Assembly: GCA_034769895.1 (NCBI GenBank)
Contig: CM068373.1
Coordinates: 21,433,967-21,497,966, forward strand
Direction of reading: 5' to 3'
Length of the DNA: 64,000 nucleotides
Source of the DNA: Magicicada septendecula
Lineage: Eukaryota > Arthropoda > Insecta > Hemiptera > Cicadidae
Shown: positions 1 to 10,022 of the stretch, piece by piece
Position numbering within the stretch: position 1 is the stretch's first letter
Layout of the letters: each line of letters starts with the position of its first letter
Position numbers and translations under genes: made by a program
Notes under the pieces: generated by a model
Database searches by the model: none
Seen by the model: only the letters and a program-made list of their open reading frames with translations
What the model was told of the DNA's origin: nothing

Positions 1-612
1 AGAACAAATGAATCTGCTTTCTCTTTCTCCGTCCAATAATCCGGGCATGCAGCGGCTTTGTATTGCCGAAGATACGTAGTTCAATGAGTGCTTCCATCAA
101 ATGTAGCAGTCTTGACATGAACTCATCCAACTGCAGGAAAGAGACTCTCTACATTGTCTTGGTATCTGTGTCATTTTCTGTCTTTACTATTGGTATCGAC
201 TGTTCAGCCATTTGTTTATAAACCCGTGGATGTGTTTTCATTTCTATTCGAGTTCTGGTTTTAACTGTTCTTTTTTTTTTATATTTGCAATCGACTTTCC
301 TACTGTTATTAATTTTAACTCTTGTCTATTGAAGTCATTACTATGAGACCTAGCTTTCACAACAGTTTTTACTCCTGTATCAGTGCTTTATGTATTCCGT
401 TTCAAGTATCGTTACTGTGTTTCCAGCTTACGTTTGTCATTCTGTTACTTCTCTGCTTCTTCTCCATTCTGTCGTATTAGTTATTCTATTTGCAGTAACA
501 GCGCCTGGATTGTTGCTACTATCTTATGGGTATTAATTATCACCACGCGCACTACCCATCTATGAAGTGTCTACTGTTGCCACTGTTTAAAAGATCCCAC
601 TTCTGACACCAC
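1..612 (-). mobile_element. Gypsy-family LTR element, 5' internal part with gag start (cut by window edge)
   Basis: Read on the minus strand, positions about 120 to 1 give a degenerate gag frame with the hallmark TATFDGST followed by a Gln/Ala-rich stretch. The same block occurs in the elements near 57.9 kb and 50.5 kb. Positions 595-612, also on minus, read GTGGTGTCAGAAGTGGGA, a primer-binding-site type sequence directly next to the LTR at 613. In-frame stops and frameshifts are present, so this is a decayed copy. The rest of the element lies to the left of the window. Confidence 0.7.
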
Positions 613-920
613 TGTCACGACGGTCTCACGGATCGTTGTGTTATTCAGTGGAAACAGAGTAACGGACACGAGTGAAGGTAGTAATCACAAACGTACTTAG
701 ACGCAAACAACAGTTAGAAAAGCGACGAGGCACTTATATAGAATAATTCAAGTTAACTTTGTCTAATACACACAAATAAAAATCACCTTTTTACAATTTT
801 GTACTAATTAAAACAATTATACTAAACCGCAGCAATAACTTCGAAATGCTTTCTAATACCGCCAGGTCTAAACTGAACTGCTAAGGCGGCCGCTGAAGCT
901 TATATATACTCCTCAGAGGT
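613..920 (-). mobile_element. Gypsy-family LTR (partial)
   Basis: It begins TGTCACGACGGTC, matching the TGTTACGACGGTC end of the complete LTRs at 55803 and 58427, and shares blocks such as CAGTGGAAAC and a TATA-like TTATATATAC near 900. The right boundary is not visible because no TCGTAACA end was found, so 920 is only where similarity fades. Confidence 0.6.
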
Positions 921-1849
921 TCAAAAGAAATCTACAGCTTTTCTGCCGGTGAATCGAGGTAGTTGCGTTTTTAAAAAGTGCTCTGTAATTTGATAGAAGC
1001 TAGGTCAGTGTACTATCTTGACGCATTGTGTTGACCAGTTTTGGTACGCTAGTCGAGAATATTATTCTTGTATATTTGAATATTTTTGAACATTACGTGT
1101 ATGGAATCTTCTAATTACTTTTAATATTTGTACTCGGTGTGTAGACAAAATTACAAGAATTTATTAATTGTTGAGTATTTATGTTTGGCTTATTGAAATT
1201 AAAAAATGAATGTAATATCGAACATTTTTTAATGGCTGTACATGAAACCGTAGACCTATATTATCTCAACCGCTAAAGGTTTATAATTTTTTAATTATTA
1301 ATTTAGGTTTAATGTGGTGTATTTTATTTAATATATTTTATCTATAGATTGGTTTTTAATACCTAACAAGTTTTTGTTATTTTAATGTTCAAATTTTCAA
1401 GAGAAATAAAAGCATTAAATTTTGAAAAACTAAGAAACCTCAGTAGACAACTTAGTAAGAAACAACTTAGTATAACTCAATGTACCCTTCCTTCAGATTT
1501 TAACTAGATACAGTTACGGAAAAAGTTTGAAATGTTGGAATAAGATTTTACTTGTAAATGTGTTAAGTGTATTATGAAATAGTAGAAATATTTCATATTA
1601 TTGTCACTTGAATTCCGGCGCTCAATACCGTGCACATACGTGCCGGGAAGATCTCCTTTAACACTAAGTAAATCTATATAAGTTTATTTTAAAATCAATT
1701 ATCAGTAAAATAATTATTAAACATATTGAGAACGGTGATAGTAGCTAGAACGTTGTGCTTTCTAGTTGTGTTTCTCCAGCGATAAAGAAGAAATTTGTAG
1801 TGGTTACTCTGGACAATATTTAGCAGTGAATATTAATGATATTTTTATG
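921..1849. other. AT-rich stretch, no feature recognised
   Basis: No coding frame of note, no terminal repeats and no RNA gene were recognised in this interval. Confidence 0.5.
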
Positions 1850-2301
1850 ACTAAATATAATTATTTCACTACGACTCGGAACACAAAACGTTTATGGGTA
1901 AAAACGTAAAAGTTTTACCTTACAACCTGAACCGGTTTTCACTTTTAAAAAGCTTTTAACATGATACTGTTTTTAGGCTGGGGGTCATTCCTCAAAAACG
2001 TCATCGAAAAACGTGACTCTTCCACACTTTCGATTCCCGACAGTCTAGAAATTTGATATTTAAACGCATCAAGACAGAAATAATCGCTGCTGACATTGAG
2101 TTTAGCAAACGTTTCAGTGAGAATAAATTTGGTTTCACATGCTCTGTTTGTGATCGTCTGTGGTTTGGAAATGATTGACATAATCCACAAAACGTAATCA
2201 ACATTATACGTTTCAAAAGCTTATAAAAATTATCATGCTTCGATGTTTCGGTTTTGTCGAAATTCTTTGAATGCTTAGGTGCATAAATAGAGAGAGGGAG
2301 A

Positions 2302-2353
<52 letters not shown>

Positions 2354-2449
2354 AAAACTGAAAACCGGTTCAGGTTGTAAGGTAAGACTTTTACGTTTTA
2401 CCCATAAAAGTTTTGTGTTCCGAGTCGTAGTGAAATAATTATATTTAGT
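1850..2449. mobile_element. 600-bp element with about 100-bp terminal inverted repeats
   Basis: The left end starts ACTAAATATAATTATTTC and the right end is its reverse complement. The arms stay complementary, with a few mismatches, for about 100 bp up to AACCGGTTTTCA. Between the arms lie a repeated module also found at 53.8, 54.4 and 62.7 kb (minus strand here, 1945-2230) and a GA microsatellite. No target duplication is obvious. It looks like a non-autonomous DNA transposon or foldback element. One arm occurs alone at 33931-34030. Confidence 0.75.
2289..2347. repeat. (GA)n microsatellite
   Basis: Almost uninterrupted GA dinucleotides inside the inverted-repeat element. The same sequence next to GA repeats occurs again at 54.76 kb. 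Confidence 0.95.
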
Positions 2450-3539
2450 TAAGAAACGGACACGTCATGGACAACGAAATCCAAGAATATTTGTATGTTT
2501 ATCTACTGTAACAATGCTGGAAAATTATTTTTGTCGCTGTAGGAGTCATGAAAGACATCTGACTTTCAAAATGTTGTTTGTTGTTTTATAAACACTAGGT
2601 TTTCTCTTCTTCATCATAACACCTTTTTCAATTTTAGTTGTTAATGTAAAGCCTTGTTAAATTAAAAGTTTTTTCATTAAAATCATCTGTTCTCATTAAT
2701 CGACACACGTCTCCGCGTGGACTCAATTCAAGTTGAAAACTAAAATAATTTAGTTTATTTTCCTGTTGATGTCAGCTTGAACGGCGGTTGAAACCTAGAA
2801 ATTTAGGTTATGAATTATTTACGTGTAAGAGGATCCAATCTTACACATGAAATAATCATACACAACATGAATACTTTACACATGTCTATTAACTTTTGCA
2901 ATTCATAAATAATTAAGTTTAATTTATGTTTTAAAAGAAATTTCCCTAGAGAGCAGCTTTTTTCTAGCAAGACAATTCTTAAACAAGTATATACGTACGG
3001 AATTCAGCTACGGGAAACATTTTGTAATTTAAAAATTGAGATGTTGCAAGGCTTCCAAAACATAAGTACTCAGGACAGTGCTCAACGCTCTGTTAAAGGT
3101 ACGTTTCCAACCAAAATATAAACAGACATGTCAAGACAACATCTGTTCGAGAACAAATGAAAACCATTACATACGATACAAAGTAGAATAACAATGAACC
3201 CCTTCAAGTTAACAAAAAGTGCTGTATGACATAAGAGGCACATGACGATTAAAACGACACAGACAATCCGACATACCAAACAGACTTATGAAAAGAGGAG
3301 TGCTGGGTAGACCACACAAGATGTAACACATATTTTATTTTATATTACCGTAAGTTTTGTTTTAGATTACATAATGTAGAATTAACTGGGAAACAAAATA
3401 AAGCTAAAAAACAGTGATTGAAAGTCTAAATTTGGCATTGTGATTGTCATTTGTAAGTTTAAACTTTCTTTCCTAGGTTAACAGACCATAGACTGGTTGG
3501 CAGCAGCTCGCCATTATTCATGATTCTCTGCTTTTCTTT
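2450..3539. other. No feature recognised
   Basis: AT-rich sequence without a supportable gene or repeat structure. Short open frames are scattered and show no family signature. Confidence 0.5.
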
Positions 3540-4010
3540 TTAACTTACAATATGATGTACAGTACATATCGACCATAAACTGTTTCATGCAGTCTAAACG
3601 GAGTCGTCCCCTGTGATTCTTCCCTTCTGTTATTCAAATGCTTGGAGTCTTTTATTGTCACTTTTTCCAATTAATGTCCAAGATTCACTCCCGGATAGGG
3701 CAACAATCCACACGTATGTCTTTACTAGATCCTTCCTTATTTTTAGGCTAATAGTGTTTGAAGTGAAGAGGTTTTTTTTTTTTGCCTGTTGAAAGCAATT
3801 TTAGCCGGGTTAATTCTGCTTATAATTTCCTTACTGCTACGTCCATCAATTGTGATATTACTTCCTAGATAATTATATTCTTTAACTGCCTGGAGAACAT
3901 TATTTCCAATAGTTATTCTGACTGGATATTTTTCCTTCCGATTACAGACTAGCACTTTGGTCTTTTGTTCATTTACTTTTATGTTGAATTCATTACGTTT
4001 TAATCTAAGT
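3540..4010 (-). pseudogene. Non-LTR retrotransposon reverse transcriptase C-terminal fragment
   Basis: On the minus strand about 70 codons (3955 to 3743) carry the late-RT signature: a YNYLG motif followed by a polar stretch and EIISRI, as in the thumb region of LINE ORF2 proteins. A run of T (A on the coding strand) near 3770-3782 and stops interrupt the frame. The fragment is 5' truncated and has no catalytic motif. It is a dead LINE relic; the clade cannot be assigned safely from this segment. Confidence 0.65.
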
Positions 4011-4538
4011 AGGTTAAAAGATTGCTAAATTGTTGACATTTGTATTATTCAAGTCAATACAAAATGAATAGTACAAATAAAATTACGACGATAAAGACTA
4101 AATCGTATATTGTAGACCCTAAAATATGATTGAAGCAAGAACGTGAATATCAGACTGCTCAGAAAAAATTTGCTGGCGTAGGGAGCGCGTACTGAGAAAT
4201 TTATTCAGGCGGTTCCTTGCGACTCGTATTTTAGTGCCCGCTCTCCAGTCCACAAAAACAGAGATCAGTAAATCATGAATGTCATTTGCAATCCTTGTAA
4301 TTCTCATAAATATCTTTTGCATACTCAACTTTTTCTTTTATTAATATACCTAAAGCGTATATTGACCACGGTATATAATTTGTATTTTAGCAATGTTAAG
4401 GTATCTGATATAATTTCAGCAGGAAAAGTAAAACTTTCTTATTATCACAGATGTGTAGAATAAGATGAGCGTACAAAGTAAGAAACAAAAGGAGTCACAA
4501 ATTAGTATTACTACGACAATAATGTAAAGCTCACAAAA
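4011..4538. other. Intergenic; contains a dispersed repeat shared with 18362-18490
   Basis: Positions about 4019-4140 resemble 18362-18490: both have TTGTTGACATxTGT, a short ATTACTCAAGT-like block, AAATAAAATT and TTGTAGACCC in the same order. The rest shows nothing recognisable. Confidence 0.45.
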
Positions 4539-5347
4539 AGTCGGCAGATGTAGATACATAATGGTTCTACACGGCCTTGAGAAGCCGAGCATGTGCAGTG
4601 ACGCTGTAGCTACTAAAGACAGTGTACTAAAGTAGCTTACAGACCGTTCAACAGTCGGCAGATGTAGTTACATAATGATTCTACACGGTCTTGAGGAGCC
4701 GAGCAGGTGCAGTGACTCTGTAGCTACTAAAGACAGTGTACTAAAGTAGCTTACAGACTGTTCAACAGTCGGCAGATGTAGTTACATAATGGTTCTACAC
4801 GGTCTTGAGAAGCCAAGCAGGTGCAGTGACCCTGTAGCTACTAAAGACAGAGTACTAAAGTAGCTTACAGACTGTTCAACAGTCGGCAGATGTAGTTACA
4901 TAATGGTTCTACACGGTCTTGAGAAGCCAAGCAGGTGCAGTGACCCTGTAGCTACTAAAGACAGAGTACTAAAGTAGCTTACAGACTGTTCAACAGTCGG
5001 AAGATGTAGTTACATAATGGTTCTACACGGTCGTGAGGAGCCGAACGAGTGCAGTGACTCTGTAGCTACTAAAAACAGTGTAGTAAAGCAGCTTACAGAC
5101 TGTTCAACAGTCGGCAGGTGTAGTTACATAATGGTTCTACACGGTCTTGAGGAACCGAGCAGGTGCAATGACTCATTATCTACTAAAGACAGTGTACTAA
5201 AGTAGCTTACAGACTATTCAACAGTCGGCAGATGTAGTTATTTAATGCTTCTACACGGTCTTGAGAAGCCGAGTCAGTGCAGTGACTCTATAGCTACTAA
5301 GGCAGTGTACTAAAGTAGCTTACAGACTGTTCAACAGTCGGCAGATG
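4539..5347. repeat. 114-bp satellite array, left part (about 7 copies)
   Basis: The block starting CAGTCGGCAGATGTAG recurs at a 114-bp step (for example 4652 and 4766). Units differ by a few percent. Each unit contains the odd-centred palindrome ACTGTTCAACAGT. The array is cut at 5347 by the LTR element and resumes at 14749, so both parts were once one array. Confidence 0.95.
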
Positions 5348-8293
5348 TGTGCCGGTTCGAAGCCGGCGCTTACAAAATATAAATTCTAGGAAGTTTTCAT
5401 GGTTGTAATATGCGTGAGTGAGTCGCGGAGCCAGCCGTTACCAAATATTTTAGAACAAGTCAGTTTACGGTAACATAACGTGATACACTCGCGACCTTTG
5501 GTCGACGGTATGAGGGGAGCGACGCGGTGTGCGGCTGCGCGCGCAGCTCGGCCAGTGAGGTGGAAATTGTTCTCTGCCGGATTCAGTCAACGCTCGTCCT
5601 TGCTCACAGAGTTCTTCCCCCTTCGTCTCCGCTCTTTGTATTCGTTTCTGCGCAGTTGAATTTCTCTATAGGATGGAGTAGAGAATAAAACGACTTCCCG
5701 GTAAGATGTAATTATTTTCATTAGTTGTGTGGATATTTAATAGCAAGATTTATGCTATTGTGTGAAGTACGTATTTATGTGTGTGTGCGACCTGACAAAT
5801 TAATGTAAGAGAAACTCAATTTTTTTTCTGTTGTATGTAACGCCCTTTGTATAGCCATGCCTTGTTATTTTCTGTTATAATGCGAGAAGTTTCAAGAGTC
5901 ATTCTCAGAGTAAAAGTGCTTTACATAAAAAAAATTAATCACACAAACTTGGTGTGCAGTCTGGTAGTGATCTGTGTCGGGGCATGTAGCATACTGTCAC
6001 CGTCTTTGTTAATTATGTTCACAAATAGAGAATGAAGTGTGAGAGCTTCTGTGTATGAAACTTAATTGAAGGTAAAACATTCTCAATGCTGTGAGTGACT
6101 TGCTGTTAAAAATTTTTCTGACTAAATTATGATTACTGCTCTGCACGTGGCCGGTTTAACCTGCAAAATTTTGTCGAAGCATGTTGACTGAGTACAGTTC
6201 ACTTTTTATTATGCCACAATTTAATAAGTTCTGTTCATAATGCAAACTCACTTATTCCATAGCTGAATGTAGACTATTTAAGCAGGTTGTAAAAACTTTA
6301 ATTAATTAATTTTGTGCCTTTGGTGAGAGTTAGCTGGCGGCCCGTTAAGAGGTTAATTACCTTAACTCGGGTGTACATTCTTTTAGACTGTTCTCTAATT
6401 TACTTGATTCCTTAGGGTTCTCGCCCTAAGTCGGGTTCCTGGCTGGCTCTGAGCCGATCACCTGCTCAAGCTGTGAACCATGTCAAGACCGCCTACGAAG
6501 AGGGAGATGGAGACGGGATCACCACGTTGCACTCACCAGCACTTATGAGGTGACATTTATGCTTTTTCTTTTTTGGGGGCCGAACCGGCAGTGTGCCTGT
6601 TTTATGAGAATAACTTAGATGCCTGGGGACCACGTGTCCAGACTCTATTTGGGAAGTGAACTGTGATCATGACTCTGAACACTTTAACTTAAAATTTCAT
6701 ATACCTTTTATAACTCAGTTAAGTAACACTAAATGCTATGTCTGTAAGTGCGTGCTGCACTGCGAGAGCGCGCCATAGAGAGATTTTAATCTTGTACCAT
6801 TTTTATTGTTGCATCTGATTTACTCTTTCAAAATTTAATTATTGCTCTGTAGTTCTGTTCCGGCTGGAACAGCTGCGTATAAATTTTTAATTTTGACTAG
6901 GGATTTCATATTTAAGGGCTGGGGACTTTCCGGGGGTTTTTCTTGGGGACTTTTCTGGGTTTACAATATGGGACTTAGTTTTCTGACACGCTGGTACAAC
7001 TTCAGACAGGTTGATTGCCTGTCAACTTTTGTCCACTACATGTGGGCGCGCTCCCACAGATGCCAGAGCACAACCACCTTATTGTACTCTTTTTCTAATT
7101 ATTTTATACAGTTATCTGAGGCTAATCGAAATGATTTATTAATGTTCTTGAAATATTTTAGCCAATTTTGCCCCTTGCACAAGGGCTAAGCTGATTGTTT
7201 TCTTAACTGGCAAACACATACATGGGTTGACTTCACACGTAGAGAAGTTGCTGTTTAATTTTGAATATAAAACTGGTTTTCATCCTTTTCCTTTTGGGTA
7301 AATTAAATAGATATACATATTGTCCAAATCTTCTGAAATTGTAAAGCCTCAATCAATTAATTTCTGTTATTAAAGTACCTCAGGATTTAATTCCTTCTTG
7401 GGAATTTTGTGAAGTCAATACTGTCTAGAATTTTATAAACACTGTCTGGAAGTAGGTGAGGAGTTTGTTAACATTACCTGGTTCTGTGAACGGAACAAAG
7501 GTTCACACACTCATCATGGGTCATTAATAGACGGAATGCTAGACAAATGGGTGGTCCAGTTTCAGTTATGCTTCATGAATTATTCGTCTTTAAATGGGTT
7601 GGAGTTTGGGTTGTCCTACTGAACGGGTTGCTGACGAGCGTATATTTTATCACTGCCGGGGCATAAGATGATAGTTGCTTTACCCAGTGGGTGGGTGCGT
7701 TACAGGGGCATGCGTGTTGAAAGTAAATGACTGTGAGTTGTGTACCTTGTGTTCTGTATGTGTGTTTTATGTGTCTAGCTAGCCACACGACGGGGAGAAT
7801 TTTACATGTGTTTGTGCATTCTATATTTTATTTATGTATGTACATTTAACTTATATGCTGTTATATACACTTGTTCTTATGTAATTCTATTCAATTATAT
7901 ACACTTGTTCTTAGGTAAACTGGAATTATATATGCTAGTTGTGATTCAAATTTTTTCTATTATATATATGTATACACATTTACTTTGTGCACACTTATGT
8001 TGATGTACACTTAATTATACATGCTTGCCATGATGTACCTTTTGGTAGTTTTTATATAGATACATATTTATCTTGTACACCAGTATGAATTCCAGAGATA
8101 TAATAAATCTGTTATTGTTATATTATGGCTGAGTTCATTGCAAGTCCCGTCATACTGGACCCAGCATAATTTTGCTTCTCTAGGCTCCTGCCTAGTTCTA
8201 TATAACTTGTAACCTCTCTTTGAAAGCCAATAAGCAAGGCGATAGAAATTTAAAAGGAAATAAAATAAATACTCAAAGCATAGAGAGGTTACA
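5348..8293 (+). repeat. 5' LTR (2946 bp)
   Basis: Starts TGTGCCGG and ends GGTTACA. Positions 5351-5367 form a tRNA T-arm-like hairpin (stem GCCGG/CCGGC, loop TTCGAAG). AATAAA-type signals lie near 8101 and 8263-8270, close to the end. Short internal direct repeats of TATATACACTTGTTCTTA occur near 7862 and 7898. A methionine-poor open frame at 6842-7189 is present in both LTRs but shows no family signature and is not called a gene. Confidence 0.93.
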
Positions 8294-8295
8294 AA

Positions 8296-8312
8296 TGGTA
8301 GCCGGAGCGTGG
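8296..8312 (+). other. Putative primer-binding site
   Basis: Two bases after the LTR comes TGGTAGCCGGAGCGTGG. The leading TGG would pair with a tRNA CCA end, and the position is right for an LTR element. The tRNA species cannot be assigned from sequence alone. Confidence 0.6.
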
Positions 8313-8909
8313 TTCATTCTAGGCTTGAACCCTTGGGTCCTGGTGTGTGACGGGGCTTGCAGACTCGGAAATATTAATGCTATTGTTGTAACATAGTGGA
8401 TAGATGCCAGTGTAGGCTAATTGTAAGTTGTTTAAATTTGTGAGTCGGGTCGCACCACTGAGGCGGTTAATTATGTTGCAAAAAAAATTTTTTTTTATAT
8501 TTTTGATAGCTTGTATAGCCGGGGAGTCTTAAATGTAGCCAGGGATGATGGAGAGTTGATTAGGGAGTTTAGTTGGAGTTTAGCGTGGTATATTGACGGG
8601 ATGCGGTATGGCCCTATCGGAAGTCGGTACTGTCACTGACCAAATTAGTGAATCACGAATTTTGATTGTTAGATAGTTGTTTCTGTTTGAGTTATGTGTT
8701 GGTACAGTATGGGTGTTTTGTATTGTTGTTTGTCTCTTGTCTCCTTCCATCGTGGATTGCATGGTTCAGAATAGGCCAGGTTTCCGCAGCGCTAGAGAAC
8801 CCGGGGGTCTACTCAAAGGAAGGACAGTACTTGAGTTTTTCCGATTTTTGTTAATATGTTTTTGTAGGTTATGTTGGTGTTAGGTGTTTAGTGGGAATTT
8901 GTTTTATGA

Positions 8910-10022
8910 TTGTTTGTGTTGAATTGTGTAAGTCTGGCGGGGATATGCTACGAGAAATTGCCCCACCCTCTTACAGGCGTTCTCCAGAAATTTCCGGTGG
9001 TGGATGGATTTGATGAGGATCAGCTGTTGGTTTTCTTGGACCTGGTCCTGCAGGTGGCAGATTTCCCAGGGGTGTCCGATGGGGAGGTCTTGTTTCTGAT
9101 ATACCCGTATTGCCGGAGTACGTTGGCTAATCTGGTCACCAAGGCTCTGCGTCAGGGTGACAGTGTTGATGCTTTCCATGGGGAGGTGTTGAACTTCTTC
9201 ATACCCACTCGACGACGCTTCAAGCTTGAGTTGGAAAGATTCTATCGCCCACAGGCCTACGGAGAGGCGTTAGGAGATTTCGTGCGCGATATACGGAAAG
9301 CTGCCCGGGTGTTAAGATTGGGGTTGCCCGAGACAGAAGTTATCCAAGCAATTCGGCAAGGACTGACTCCCCAAGAGAGATCTCGTTTGAAATTCGCGGA
9401 CCGTCCACGTTGTTTTGCGGATCTTGAACAGCTGTGTGTGGTTTCAAGGACTGTCCAGGCGGCTGACGAGTCCCGAGGAAGAGATGCCACAGATGTCCAA
9501 TCCTCCAGTGGTTCATCAGGAAGAGCCAAAAGGGACAAACATGGAGGTTGGAGGAAAACCCAAGAGACGCTTAGAAAGCCTGTATATTCCGGAAGTGATG
9601 GAGGCTACAAGGGGGTGGCAAGTGTGAAGACGGTAACAACAGCTACAGCACAGAAAACAAAGAAACATGAATTTAACAGGGGAAGGAGAAATTATGTTAG
9701 GGAACAACCATCGGCAAGTAGGGAGCCGGTAGTTAGGCGTCCTTCTTATTTGGAGAAAAAGGAAGCTTTGGAGGTTCCAGAGGAAGTACAAGTGCCCAAG
9801 AGAGTAGTAGATGAAGAAAAGGAAGCAGAAGTGGAAGAGCGGAATGACTTAGTGGGAACAATACAGGAGGATAAGAGCGCGCCAGTTAATACTGAATTAC
9901 CGGACTCAAAGAGGACGTCATGGTTGAATCCAGAGGCCGCAGAATTTGTTCCGGTATTTATTTACATCTCGGTTCGTGAGGGATCCAGATCCTGTAACAT
10001 CACCATCGCCAGTCGAAATTAA
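8910..10022 (+). CDS. Gag-like capsid protein frame with C-terminal PAM2 motif, no AUG
   Basis: About 370 open codons, opening after a TGA at 8907. Roughly the first 180 residues resemble Gypsy-type gag capsid regions, with an amphipathic helical stretch containing FIPTRRR, ERFYRPQAYGE and ADLEQLCVVSR. The middle is basic and Ser/Gly/Lys-rich (for example NRGRRNY), plausibly nucleic-acid binding. There is no CCHC zinc knuckle. Residues about 337-348 read TSWLNPEAAEFVP, a full match to the PAM2 consensus LNxxAxEFxP that binds the MLLE domain of poly(A)-binding protein. The frame contains no methionine codon, so translation must start elsewhere. A candidate ATG lies at 8761 in another frame (MVQNRPGFRSAREPGG...), which would need splicing or a frameshift. 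The product would assemble particles around the element RNA; the PAM2 role is inferred. Confidence 0.75.
   Translation: MFVLNCVSLAGICYEKLPHPLTGVLQKFPVVDGFDEDQLLVFLDLVLQVADFPGVSDGEVLFLIYPYCRSTLANLVTKALRQGDSVDAFHGEVLNFFIPTRRRFKLELERFYRPQAYGEALGDFVRDIRKAARVLRLGLPETEVIQAIRQGLTPQERSRLKFADRPRCFADLEQLCVVSRTVQAADESRGRDATDVQSSSGSSGRAKRDKHGGWRKTQETLRKPVYSGSDGGYKGVASVKTVTTATAQKTKKHEFNRGRRNYVREQPSASREPVVRRPSYLEKKEALEVPEEVQVPKRVVDEEKEAEVEERNDLVGTIQEDKSAPVNTELPDSKRTSWLNPEAAEFVPVFIYISVREGSRSCNITIASRN
9924..9953 (+). other. PAM2-like motif coding segment
   Basis: The codons spell LNPEAAEFVP, preceded by TSW. All fixed PAM2 positions (Leu, Asn, Ala, Glu, Phe, Pro) are present with correct spacing. It sits at the overlap with the acidic frame that opens at 9928. 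Confidence 0.7.

Noticed and set aside
5017-5205. 62-codon frame across two satellite units
   Set aside because: It exists only because the unit length is a multiple of three and one unit lost its TAG. No coding evidence.
6842-7189. 115-codon open frame, present in both LTRs of the large element
   Set aside because: It has no ATG at its start, no family signature, and is duplicated only because the LTR is. Treated as chance within the LTR.
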